Positions 1 through 7,092 of a DNA stretch of 42,644 bases are shown piece by piece (the first letter of the stretch is position 1; each line of letters opens with the position of its first letter). Where the stretch lies: NCBI RefSeq assembly GCF_003236395.1, contig NZ_POUD01000051.1, forward strand, positions 1 through 42,644, read 5' to 3'. The notes beneath the pieces were generated by a model. The model saw nothing but the letters and a program-made list of their open reading frames with translations. It was not told the DNA's origin and ran no database searches. Origin of the DNA: Nonomuraea aridisoli (GTDB lineage Bacteria; Actinomycetota; Actinomycetes; Streptosporangiales; Streptosporangiaceae). The translations under genes were made by a program, and so were the position numbers.

Positions 1-301
1 GGGCGGGCTCCCGCGCGGGGGCGGCGGTCTGCTCGGCCTGCTCGTACGCCCGGGCGGGCGGCGGCTGTGTCACGACGAAGTCGGGGTCACGGCCGCGCAG
101 GCGCACCTCGACGGAGCCGGGCGCGAGGTCGCGGGTGATCTCGTCGGCGGCGGCGGACAGCGCCTCCAGCAGGGCGAGCCGGGTGGCGGCGTCGAGGGCG
201 GCGGCGAGGCGCTCGGCCAGCGCGCGCGCCTCGTCACCGCCCGCGCCCGCGGCGACCGCGAGCTCACGGCGGAGTTGGTCGACATAGGGTGCCAGGTCCA
301 T
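1..301 (-). CDS. HicB-family antitoxin-like protein, N-terminal part (runs off the window start)
   Basis: The first 100 codons are visible; the rest lies beyond position 1. It begins MDLAPYVDQLRRELAVAAGA and continues as an Ala/Leu/Arg-rich helical stretch, then a short segment around GSVEVRLRGRDPDFVV and an Ala/Pro/Glu-rich linker. This layout resembles an actinomycete family usually annotated as HicB-like antitoxin, whose ribbon-helix-helix DNA-binding part lies near the C-terminus and so outside this window. The ATG is chosen because the conserved start coincides with it and it faces a promoter packed with inverted repeats. From memory, these genes often sit beside a DUF4097 gene; no toxin is visible here. 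The family name is inferred from resemblance, and a toxin-antitoxin role is not shown. Confidence 0.6.
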   Translation of the reverse strand, partial: MDLAPYVDQLRRELAVAAGAGGDEARALAERLAAALDAATRLALLEALSAAADEITRDLAPGSVEVRLRGRDPDFVVTQPPPARAYEQAEQTAAPAREPA

Positions 302-388
302 GACGCCACTATGACATCATCATGGCGTCATCACAAGCTGGGAGCGCCACGCGATGACGCCATGAAGGCGTCATCGGGATGTCGTCAA
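301..388. promoter_or_regulatory. Cluster of TGACGYC / GRCGTCA half-sites (operator array)
   Basis: The stretch just upstream of the HicB-like gene holds several copies of one motif. There is an exact 8-bp inverted repeat ATGACGCC / GGCGTCAT (354-361 and 367-374, 5-nt spacer). There is also TGACGCC (301-307) facing GGCGTCA (324-330), ATGACATCAT at 311-320, and a looser GATGTCGTCA at 379-388. Such clustering is expected for cooperative binding by an autoregulator, most simply the RHH protein encoded next to it. The binding protein is inferred. Confidence 0.55.
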
Positions 389-483
389 GATTCGGTGCGG
401 TGCGTATGGATGGCGTTAAGACGGATAAAACTGTCCTTGGCGGCCGGCCGGAGACGAACCGAAGACGAAGGGGAGTGAGCGAC

Positions 484-519
484 GTGCGGAAGCGTCCCTC
501 CCCCTGGGGCGGGGGCTGA
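484..519 (+). other. Possible 11-codon leader ORF ending next to the kdpD start
   Basis: A GTG at 484 lies 8 nt after a good ribosome-binding site (AGGGGAG, 469-475). It opens a frame reading MRKRPSPWGGG and stops at TGA 517-519, one base before the kdpD GTG at 521. Either this is a short leader peptide that couples translation to kdpD, or it is the true kdpD start put out of frame by an extra base in the C/G runs at 497-515. With one base removed there, the frame would run straight into kdpD. kdpD itself has no visible ribosome-binding site of its own. Confidence 0.35.
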
Positions 520-520
520 G

Positions 521-3049
521 GTGCGCGGCAGGCTGCGGGTCTACCTCGGGGCGGCGCCCGGCGTGGGCAAGACGTACGCCATGCTGGGCGAGGGCCGCCG
601 TGGCCTGGAACGCGGCCGGGACGTGGTCGTGGGCTACGTCGAGACGCACGGCCGCGCCCGCACGCAGGCCCTCCTGGAGGGCCTGGAGATCATCCCGCGC
701 AGGACGCTCGTGCACCGCGGGGTCGCCTTCACCGAGCTCGACGTCGAGGCGGTCATCGCCCGGCGGCCGGGGGTGGCGCTGATCGACGAGCTGGCCCACA
801 CCAACGTGCCCGGCTCGAAGAACGCCAAGCGCTGGCAGGACATCGACGAGATCCTCGACGCCGGGATCGACGTGGTCTCCACCGTCAACATCCAGCACCT
901 GGAGTCGCTCAACGACGTCGTCCGGCAGATCACCGGCGTGCCGCAGCGGGAGACCGTGCCCGACGAGGTGGTGCGGCGGGCCGACCAGATCGAGCTGGTC
1001 GACATGTCCCCGGAGGCGCTGCGGCGGCGCATGGCGCACGGCAACGTCTATCCCGCCGAGAAGGTGGACACGGCCCTGGCCAACTACTTCCGCGTCGGCA
1101 ACCTGACCGCGCTGCGCGAGCTGGCGCTGCTGTGGGTGGCGGGCAAGGTGGACGAGCAGCTCGACCGCTACCGCGCCGAGCACGGCATCGCCACCACGTG
1201 GGAGGCCCGCGAGCGGGTGGTGGTGGCGCTGACCGGCGGCCCCGAGGGCGACACGCTGGTACGCAGGGCGGCGCGCATCGCCTCCCGGTCCAAGGGCGCC
1301 GACCTGCTGGCCGTCCACGTGACCAGCGCCGACGGCCTGACCGGCGCCGACCCCGCGAACCTGGCCCGCCAGCGCACGCTGGTCGAGAGCATGGGCGGCA
1401 CCTACCACCAGGTCGTCGGCGACGACGTCCCGCGCGCGCTGCTCGACTTCGCCCGGGGCGTGAACGCCACCCAGCTGGTGCTCGGCGCGTCGCGGCGGGG
1501 CCGGTTCGCGCAGATCCTGGCGCGGGGCGTGGGCATGGAGACCACCGCCCGCTCCGGCTCCATCGACGTGCACATGGTCACGCACCCCGAGGTCCGCAAG
1601 GGCCGCAGGGCACGGGAGCGGTCGCGGGCGGCGCTCACCAGGAGACGCCGGGTCACCGGGTGGATCATCGCGCTGGCGGGCCTGCCGCTGCTGACCGCGG
1701 CGCTGCTGCCGTTCCGCGCCACGCTGTCGCTGTCCAGCGACATCCTGCTCTTCCTCAGCCTGGTCGTCGTCGTCGCGCTGACCGGCGGCACCTGGCCGGC
1801 GATCACCGCGGCGGTGGGCGGGTTCCTGCTGCTCAACTGGTACTTCACCCCGCCCACCCACACCTGGACGGTCGCGGCCCCGGAGAACGTGCTCGCGCTC
1901 GTGGTGTTCGTCCTCGTGGCGGCCGCGGTGAGCACGATCGTGGACCTGGCCGCCCGCCACACCAGGGAGGCCGTGCGCGCCCGCGCCGACGCCGAGGTGC
2001 TCTCCACGCTGGCCGGTCACGTGCTGCGCGGCGAGGCCGCCCTGCCGTCGCTGCTCGGCCGGCTGCGCGAGACGTTCGCGCTGGACTCGGTCGCCCTGCT
2101 CGAACGCCGCCGCGCCCCCACCCCCGACGACGCCTCCGTGCCGTCCGCCTGGCGGATCATCGCCACCTCCGGCGGGCCGCCGTCCACCTGCCCGGGCCAG
2201 GCCGACACCGACGTGCAGATCAACGAGAACCTCGTGCTGGCGGCGCGCGGGCGGCTGTTGGACGCCAGCGACCGGCGGGTGCTGGAGGCGTTCGCCGCCG
2301 AGGCCGCCGTCGCGCTGCGCCAGGAGCGGCTACGGCAGGAGGCGGCGCGGGCCGAGCCGCTGGCGGAGGCCGACCGGATGCGCACCGCGCTGCTGGCCGC
2401 GGTCAGCCACGACCTGCGCACGCCACTGTCGGCCGCCAAGGCGGCGGTCGAAAGCCTGCTCAGCCGCGAGGTGCGGTGGAGCCCGCAGGACCGCGAGGAA
2501 CTGCTCGCCACGGCCGGCGAATCGCTGGCCAGACTCGACCGGCTGGTGGCGAACCTGCTCGACATGAGCCGCCTGCAGGCCGGCGTGCTGGGCCTGGCGC
2601 TGGAGCCCGTCTCCGTGGCGGAGATCGTCCCGCACGCGATCGACGAGCTCGGGGCGGCCGCCGGCCGGGTGAAGGCCGACTTCTCCCCCGCCCTGCCCGA
2701 GATCGACGCCGATCCGGCCCTGCTGGAACGCGTGCTGGTCAACCTCATGAGCAACGCCGTCCGGCACAGCCCGGCCGGGCGCGACGTGCTGGTCACCGCG
2801 GGGCGGCGCGACGGGCTGGTCGAGATCAGGGTCATCGACCAGGGTCCCGGCATCCCGCGCGAGGCGTACGAGCGGGTCTTCCAGCCGTTCCAGCGGCTCG
2901 GCGACCGCGACGCCCACGCCGGTGTCGGGCTCGGTCTCGCGCTGTCCCGCGGGCTGACCGAGGCGATGGGCGGCACCCTCGTACCGCACGAGACGCCGGG
3001 CGGCGGGCTCACGATGATCGTCTCGATGCCGGTCAGCTCCCGTCCCTGA
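521..3049 (+). CDS. kdpD: KdpD-type osmosensitive K+ sensor histidine kinase
   Basis: This 842-residue protein is a membrane sensor kinase of the KdpD family, which normally senses potassium or turgor and phosphorylates KdpE to induce the KdpFABC pump. The order is canonical: a KdpD N-terminal domain with Walker A (GAAPGVGKT, residues 10-18) and DELAHTN (89-95), a USP-like domain (about 225-350), four membrane segments (about 381-485), a GAF-like region, HisKA with SHDLRTP (phospho-His 630), and an HATPase with N box (NLMSNAVRHS, 741-750), DQGPGIP (773-779) and GVGLGLAL (801-808). The frame has a stop at 476-478 and the only start after it is GTG 521. No kdpE or kdpFABC gene lies nearby, so it is an orphan here. 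Family assignment is firm; the exact N-terminus is not. Confidence 0.93.
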   Translation: MRGRLRVYLGAAPGVGKTYAMLGEGRRGLERGRDVVVGYVETHGRARTQALLEGLEIIPRRTLVHRGVAFTELDVEAVIARRPGVALIDELAHTNVPGSKNAKRWQDIDEILDAGIDVVSTVNIQHLESLNDVVRQITGVPQRETVPDEVVRRADQIELVDMSPEALRRRMAHGNVYPAEKVDTALANYFRVGNLTALRELALLWVAGKVDEQLDRYRAEHGIATTWEARERVVVALTGGPEGDTLVRRAARIASRSKGADLLAVHVTSADGLTGADPANLARQRTLVESMGGTYHQVVGDDVPRALLDFARGVNATQLVLGASRRGRFAQILARGVGMETTARSGSIDVHMVTHPEVRKGRRARERSRAALTRRRRVTGWIIALAGLPLLTAALLPFRATLSLSSDILLFLSLVVVVALTGGTWPAITAAVGGFLLLNWYFTPPTHTWTVAAPENVLALVVFVLVAAAVSTIVDLAARHTREAVRARADAEVLSTLAGHVLRGEAALPSLLGRLRETFALDSVALLERRRAPTPDDASVPSAWRIIATSGGPPSTCPGQADTDVQINENLVLAARGRLLDASDRRVLEAFAAEAAVALRQERLRQEAARAEPLAEADRMRTALLAAVSHDLRTPLSAAKAAVESLLSREVRWSPQDREELLATAGESLARLDRLVANLLDMSRLQAGVLGLALEPVSVAEIVPHAIDELGAAAGRVKADFSPALPEIDADPALLERVLVNLMSNAVRHSPAGRDVLVTAGRRDGLVEIRVIDQGPGIPREAYERVFQPFQRLGDRDAHAGVGLGLALSRGLTEAMGGTLVPHETPGGGLTMIVSMPVSSRP

Positions 3050-3179
3050 CGGCCCGCCCGTCAAGGGGGTGTCAGGATACGTCCCGGTCGCGTACGAGTG
3101 TCGTAGGGATCGGCGTTCGCGCACGTCGCTGGAGCTTGGATGGGGGGTGACGGCTTCGTGACGTGGAAGGGCGCTCATC

Positions 3180-3617
3180 ATGGCTTCAGGGCTTCGGGAC
3201 GGCAGGCCGCCGGCCGGGCTGCTGGTCGCGGGCGGGTTCGCCGTGACGGTCCTCAAGTGCGCCGTCGTCGCGGCGGCCGTCCCGGGGACGCGGGCGCGCG
3301 TGTGGGTGATGGCCGCCGTGGTGACGGCGTTCGCGGCGCGGGCGCGGAGCCTGCCGGCCGGTCTGGCGACGGCGGTGACGGCCTGGTGCTTCACCACCGG
3401 GTTCCTGGTCAACACGCTGGGGACGCTGACGTTCGGCCGTTCGGACCTGGTGAGGCTGGGGGTGTTCGCCGTGGGCGGGCTTGGTGGGCGCCGGGCTGCC
3501 CCGGCTCCTGCCGGCTCCCCCGCCGGTCGTTCCCGTTTCCGTTCCGGCTCCCGCTCCCGCTCCCGCTCCCGCTCAGGACGAACTTCGCGTTCGGGAACGA
3601 GTACCACAGTAAGGTGA
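3180..3617 (+). CDS. Small membrane protein downstream of kdpD, probably frameshifted at its C-terminus
   Basis: As it stands this encodes 145 residues. The first 100 or so hold two or three hydrophobic segments (AGLLVAGGFAVTVLKCAVVA, a second around VMAAVVTAF, a third around LGVFAVGGL). After GGLGG the reading frame becomes a low-complexity Arg/Ser tail with poorer GC3. The alternative frame from about 3480 reads LVGAGLPRLLPAPPPVVPV, has better GC3 at first, and stops at 3610-3612 with a Pro-Ala repeat tail. One extra G near 3476-3479 would explain the switch. The start is ATG 3180 with GGAAGGG just upstream. I do not recognise a named family with confidence; a small actinomycete membrane protein is the safest call. 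Confidence 0.5.
   Translation: MASGLRDGRPPAGLLVAGGFAVTVLKCAVVAAAVPGTRARVWVMAAVVTAFAARARSLPAGLATAVTAWCFTTGFLVNTLGTLTFGRSDLVRLGVFAVGGLGGRRAAPAPAGSPAGRSRFRSGSRSRSRSRSGRTSRSGTSTTVR
3551..3574. repeat. CCGCTC hexanucleotide tandem repeat (4 exact copies)
   Basis: Four exact copies of CCGCTC follow degenerate copies such as CGGCTC. They encode Arg-Ser repeats in one frame and Pro-Ala repeats in the other. The array lies in the tail of the small membrane protein gene and could vary in copy number by slippage, which would change tail length without changing frame because the unit is 6 nt. Confidence 0.8.
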
Positions 3618-3633
3618 TAAATCACACATTAGG

Positions 3634-3659
3634 CAGTCCAAACTGTGCAGTCTGGACTG
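3634..3659. promoter_or_regulatory. Candidate MarR operator with CAGTC/GACTG half-sites
   Basis: CAGTCCA (3634-3640) and TGGACTG (3653-3659) form an exact 7-bp inverted repeat. A third half-site, CAGTC at 3648-3652, pairs with GACTG at 3655-3659. The element lies 21 bp before the marR start in a locally AT-richer stretch, the usual place for autoregulation of a marR-efflux operon. Binding by the adjacent MarR protein is inferred. Confidence 0.55.
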
Positions 3660-3680
3660 AAGAGTTCTAGCGTTGAACGT

Positions 3681-4115
3681 ATGGGCGATCAAGACCTCGC
3701 GACCCGTGCGGCCGGTGACGTCTGGGTGGTGTTCAGCCGCCTGCGGCGCAGGGTCAAGGACCTCACCGTCGAGGGCGACCTCACCCCGGCACAGGCCTCC
3801 GTGCTGGCCCGGCTCGACAAGGAGGGGCCGGCCTCGGCCAGCGACCTGGCCGTCGCCGAGCGCGTACGCCCGCAGTCCATGGCGAAGATCGTCGTGACGC
3901 TGGAGCTGGCCGGGCTGGTGGAACGCCACCCCGACCCGCGCGACGGCCGCCGCCAGCTTGTCACCCTGACCGCAGGCGGACGCGAACGCCGCATCGGCGA
4001 CCGGCGCGCCCGCGAGCAGTGGCTGGCCCGCACCCTGCGCGAACACTGCACCGACGAGCAACTGCGCGCCGTCATCGAGGTGATGGGCGTGCTGGACGAC
4101 GTGGCGCACTCATGA
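3681..4115 (+). CDS. MarR-family transcriptional regulator
   Basis: A 144-residue winged-helix repressor. The HTH region (ASASDLAVAERVRPQSMAKI), the wing with the DPRDGRR signature and flanking helices for dimerisation are all present and of normal length. The reading frame is open farther upstream to 3645, but ATG 3681 (MGDQDLATRAAG) fits the family N-terminus and leaves the inverted repeats outside the gene. Its stop overlaps the transporter start as ATGA (4112-4115), so the two are translationally coupled. MarR proteins in this arrangement usually repress the adjacent pump and release on binding a phenolic or drug-like ligand; the ligand cannot be read from the sequence. Confidence 0.9.
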   Translation: MGDQDLATRAAGDVWVVFSRLRRRVKDLTVEGDLTPAQASVLARLDKEGPASASDLAVAERVRPQSMAKIVVTLELAGLVERHPDPRDGRRQLVTLTAGGRERRIGDRRAREQWLARTLREHCTDEQLRAVIEVMGVLDDVAHS

Positions 4116-5539
4116 CGCTCTCGGCCCTGTTCCGCGCCCGGCGACGGCCCGCCACCGGAGGAGGGTTCGACCGCCGGCTGATCACGCCGATGATCCTCGG
4201 CTCCGTGCTCAACCCGATCAACTCCTCGATGCTCGCGGTGGCGCTCATCCCGATCGGCCGGGACTTCGGCGCGTCCCCGTCGCAGACCGCGTGGCTCATC
4301 ACCGGCCTCTACCTGGCCACCGCCGTCGGACAGCCCGTCATCGGGCGGCTGGTCGACTCCTTCGGCCCGCGCCTGCTCTACCTGACCGGCACCGCCCTGG
4401 TCGGCGTGGCCGGACTGATCGGCGTGCTGGCGCCCGAGTTGTGGGTGCTGATCGTCTCGCGGGTGCTGCTCGGGTTCGGCACGTCGGCCGCCTATCCGGC
4501 GTCGATGTTCCTGCTGCGCAGCGAATCGGACCGGACGGGGCTGCGCAGCCCCAGCGGGGTGCTGGCCGCGTTGTCGATCTCGAACCAGGTGGTCTCCGTG
4601 CTCGGGCCGCCGCTGGGCGGGCTGCTGGTCGGCGCGGGGGGCTGGCATCTGATCTTCGCGGTCAACGTGCCGTTGTCGGTGGCCTGCCTCGTCCTGGGCA
4701 CGCTGTACCTGCCGCGCGCGTCCGCCGTGGGCACGGATCTGAGCGCCGCGCGGTCGGAGCGCATCGACGTCGCGGGCATGGCGCTGTTCGCCGGGACGCT
4801 CACCGCGTTCATGTTCGTCCTGATGGGCCCCGAGGTGACGCGCCTGCCCCTGCTGGTGGTCCTGACCGCCGTGGGCGCCGCCTTCGTCGTCCGCGAGCTG
4901 CGCACCGCCTCGCCGTTCCTGGACCTGCGGGTGCTGGCCGGGAACCTGCCGCTGCTGACCACGTACGTCCGCCAGTTCCTGGCCTTCGTCACCTCCTACG
5001 CCTTCATGTTCGGGTTCACGCAGTGGCTGGAGGAGGGGCGCTCGCTCAGCCCGTCGGCGGCGGGCATGGTCCTGCTGCCCATGTCGGCGGCGGCGATCCT
5101 GGTCACGGCCATCACCGGGCGCCGCGCGGAGGTGCGCGGCAAGCTGCTGGCCGGCAGCCTCGTGCAGGTCGCGGGGACCGCGCTGATGCTGCTGATCGGG
5201 CCGCAGACGCCGATCTGGGCGCTGGTGCTGATCGCCACGGTCATCGGCGTCCCGCAGGGACTCAACGGCCTGGCGAACCAGAACGCCCTCTACGCGCAGG
5301 CCGACCCCGCCCGCATGGGGTCCTCCGCCGGGCTGCTGCGGACGTTCATGTACCTGGGCGCGCTGGCCGCCTCGGCCGCGAACGCCGCCTTCTACCGGCA
5401 CGGAGCCACCACGGCCGGGCTGCACGAGCTCGCCTGGCTGCTGGTCGGCGTGTCCGCGGTGTTCCTCGTCGTCACCCTGGCCGACCGGTCGTTGCGCCGC
5501 GTCGGCCACCTGGGCAAAGCCACGACCCCTGAGCGTTGA
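4112..5539 (+). CDS. MFS transporter, drug:H+ antiporter type
   Basis: A 475-residue polytopic membrane protein of the major facilitator superfamily. The N-terminal half has the family pattern: NPINSSMLAVALIPIGRDFG in the first helix, WLITGLYLATAVGQPVIGRLVDSFGPR covering helix 2 and the loop A motif, and GPPLGGLL of motif C, which marks antiporters. Length and hydrophobic spacing suit the 14-helix DHA2 group better than 12 helices. It overlaps marR by 4 bp and is followed at once by a strong palindromic terminator, so marR and this gene form a complete two-gene operon. Efflux of toxic organic compounds is likely; the substrate is unknown. Confidence 0.9.
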   Translation: MTLSALFRARRRPATGGGFDRRLITPMILGSVLNPINSSMLAVALIPIGRDFGASPSQTAWLITGLYLATAVGQPVIGRLVDSFGPRLLYLTGTALVGVAGLIGVLAPELWVLIVSRVLLGFGTSAAYPASMFLLRSESDRTGLRSPSGVLAALSISNQVVSVLGPPLGGLLVGAGGWHLIFAVNVPLSVACLVLGTLYLPRASAVGTDLSAARSERIDVAGMALFAGTLTAFMFVLMGPEVTRLPLLVVLTAVGAAFVVRELRTASPFLDLRVLAGNLPLLTTYVRQFLAFVTSYAFMFGFTQWLEEGRSLSPSAAGMVLLPMSAAAILVTAITGRRAEVRGKLLAGSLVQVAGTALMLLIGPQTPIWALVLIATVIGVPQGLNGLANQNALYAQADPARMGSSAGLLRTFMYLGALAASAANAAFYRHGATTAGLHELAWLLVGVSAVFLVVTLADRSLRRVGHLGKATTPER

Positions 5540-5540
5540 C

Positions 5541-5574
5541 GCCTCGCCGGGTGCGGGCCCGCACCCGGCGAGGC
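5541..5574. terminator. Perfect 34-bp palindrome, likely bidirectional terminator
   Basis: Arms GCCTCGCCGGGTGCGGG and CCCGCACCCGGCGAGGC (17 bp each) match without error and have no unpaired loop. The element lies between the convergent MFS and hydrolase genes, 1 bp after one stop and 6 bp before the other. It lacks a T tract, as is common for actinomycete terminators. Confidence 0.8.
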
Positions 5575-5580
5575 GGTGGG

Positions 5581-6948
5581 TCACCGGCGGGCGGCGTCGA
5601 GGAGGTTCTGGCGGGCGTCGGCCGGGAGCACGTAGCCGGCCTTGACGTTGCGGGCGTCTGCGCGTGCCACCGTCGAGACGTAGCGGCCGTGCGACGGGTA
5701 GAGCCGGTCGAGCGTGACCTCACCGAACGGCACGTGCGTGCCGAACAGCCGGCAGAAGCTCTCACCGGAGTTGTCGCCGGTGTTCAGCGCCGTGGGCGCC
5801 GCGACCTGTGACAGCCGGATGCCGCCGCGGGCCAGGCCCAGCTCGTCGCGCGCCTTCGTGCCGTCCGGGGCGAACTCCAGCGGCGGCGCGACCGGCGGCG
5901 CGACGCCGCGTTCGGCCCAGCGGGTCAGGTGGTCGTAGGCGGCGGCCAGCACGTGGTGCAGCGGCACGCGGCTGTACGGCGGCCGGTCACAGCGGTACGT
6001 GGGCGCGGCCCCCAGGTCGCGGGTCAGCAGCGGCCTGCGGTAGTCGTAGCCGAACCACCCGGAGTGGGCGCTGCCGGCCACCTCCCAGCGGCGGAACCGG
6101 TCGGTGTCGGCGGGCCGCTCGGGCGAGCGCACGTCGGTCTCCGACAACACCTGGAAGACCGGCTCGGCGCCGGCGCGGGCAGGGGCGCTGCCGACGATCT
6201 GGCCGTACCCGTCGAAGACGCTCTCGATCTTGGGCAGGACGGCGTCGTAGTAGACGGTCAGCCGGCCGGCCGACTGCGAGGCCCCGATCGCGAGGACCGT
6301 GTCGGCGCGCAGCCGTCCCAGCAGCGACCCCTGACCGGGCCGCCTGATCGCCTTGGCGGCCTGGGAGAACACGTCGTAGGAGAGCTGGTCGGCGGTGAAC
6401 CGGCCGCCGCCGGTGACGTCGAGGCCGCCGTACCGGGCCGGGCTCCACCCGCGGAGCTGGTCCACGCCCACGCGCTGGGCGGACACGCCCACCCAGGCGT
6501 ACCCGGCGCGGGTGATCAGGTCGGTGTGCCAGAGCGCGTCCAGGTCGTATCCGGCGGTGACGTTCTGCCATTCGGTCAGCACGGTCCCGTTGAACGCGGC
6601 GGGGCTCGCCGGGCGGCGGACCAGGACCCGGGTCCGGTACGGCACGTCGGCGGCGACCAGCTCACCGGTCGTGCTGTAGGCGTCGGCCACGCCCGACAGG
6701 AGGAACTCCTGCTCCACGTAACCGCGGGCGGCCAGGTCGTCGTCCGTGGCCAGCCAGGGATAGGTGTCGGCGACGTCGGGCGAGGCCGGGTCTCCCGGCG
6801 GGCCGCCCGGCAGCGGACCCTCGACGCGGGGCACGTCGATCGGCGCCGGCGCCGTGCCGGCGGCGGCTTCCACGGGGGTGAGCAGCAGGCCGGCGGCCAC
6901 CAGCGCCGCGGCGGCGATCCGGCGGGACGGGCGGGGAAGAGACGCCAT
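5581..6948 (-). CDS. Secreted alpha/beta-hydrolase domain protein
   Basis: A 455-residue protein with a signal peptide (charged MASLPRPSRR, Ala/Leu-rich core, cleavage probably after VEAAA near residue 30). The mature part resembles the alpha/beta-hydrolase_10 type esterases. The nucleophile elbow is IGASQSAG with Ser 224, and the preceding VLTEWQNVTAGYD block is typical of that family. Candidate acid residues lie at SETD (269-272) and a candidate His at AGSAH (295); these two are tentative. ATG 6948 is preceded by AAGGAGA. It is probably an extracellular esterase of unknown substrate, transcribed alone from a promoter divergent to the metalloprotease gene. Confidence 0.82.
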   Translation of the reverse strand: MASLPRPSRRIAAAALVAAGLLLTPVEAAAGTAPAPIDVPRVEGPLPGGPPGDPASPDVADTYPWLATDDDLAARGYVEQEFLLSGVADAYSTTGELVAADVPYRTRVLVRRPASPAAFNGTVLTEWQNVTAGYDLDALWHTDLITRAGYAWVGVSAQRVGVDQLRGWSPARYGGLDVTGGGRFTADQLSYDVFSQAAKAIRRPGQGSLLGRLRADTVLAIGASQSAGRLTVYYDAVLPKIESVFDGYGQIVGSAPARAGAEPVFQVLSETDVRSPERPADTDRFRRWEVAGSAHSGWFGYDYRRPLLTRDLGAAPTYRCDRPPYSRVPLHHVLAAAYDHLTRWAERGVAPPVAPPLEFAPDGTKARDELGLARGGIRLSQVAAPTALNTGDNSGESFCRLFGTHVPFGEVTLDRLYPSHGRYVSTVARADARNVKAGYVLPADARQNLLDAARR

Positions 6949-6960
6949 GCGTGATCTCCT

Positions 6961-7071
6961 TCCGGCCGGACGATCCGGCCATCCCCGATGATCGCCGCAT
7001 CGCACCCGTAGGGATATCGGCACAATCACCAGTCCGGCCGTGCACTGTACGGAAAACCGTACGGCTAGCTT
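6961..7071. promoter_or_regulatory. Divergent promoter region with two inverted repeats
   Basis: The 144-bp gap between the hydrolase and metalloprotease genes holds two dyads. GGCCGGA (6964-6970) pairs with TCCGGCC (6974-6980) in the hydrolase 5' leader. GTACGG (7047-7052) pairs with CCGTAC (7057-7062) around AAAA, just upstream of a possible -10, TAGCTT (7066-7071), for the rightward gene. Neither regulator is identifiable. Confidence 0.4.
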
Positions 7072-7092
7072 GGCGCCGGAAAGGAGGTCGTC

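Noticed and set aside
275..478. Open frame on the + strand between the HicB-like gene and kdpD
   Set aside because: It crosses the operator repeats and the HicB-like start, has poor codon use and no ribosome-binding site.
416..2020. Long frame on the - strand across kdpD
   Set aside because: A high-GC mirror frame of kdpD with a composition of Arg/Gly/His/Gln and no recognisable domain.
1132..3150. Long + strand frame overlapping kdpD
   Set aside because: Shifted copy of kdpD; low-complexity Arg/Ala/Gly protein.
3689..5584. Long - strand frame across marR and MFS
   Set aside because: Mirror frame of two well-supported genes; no motif.
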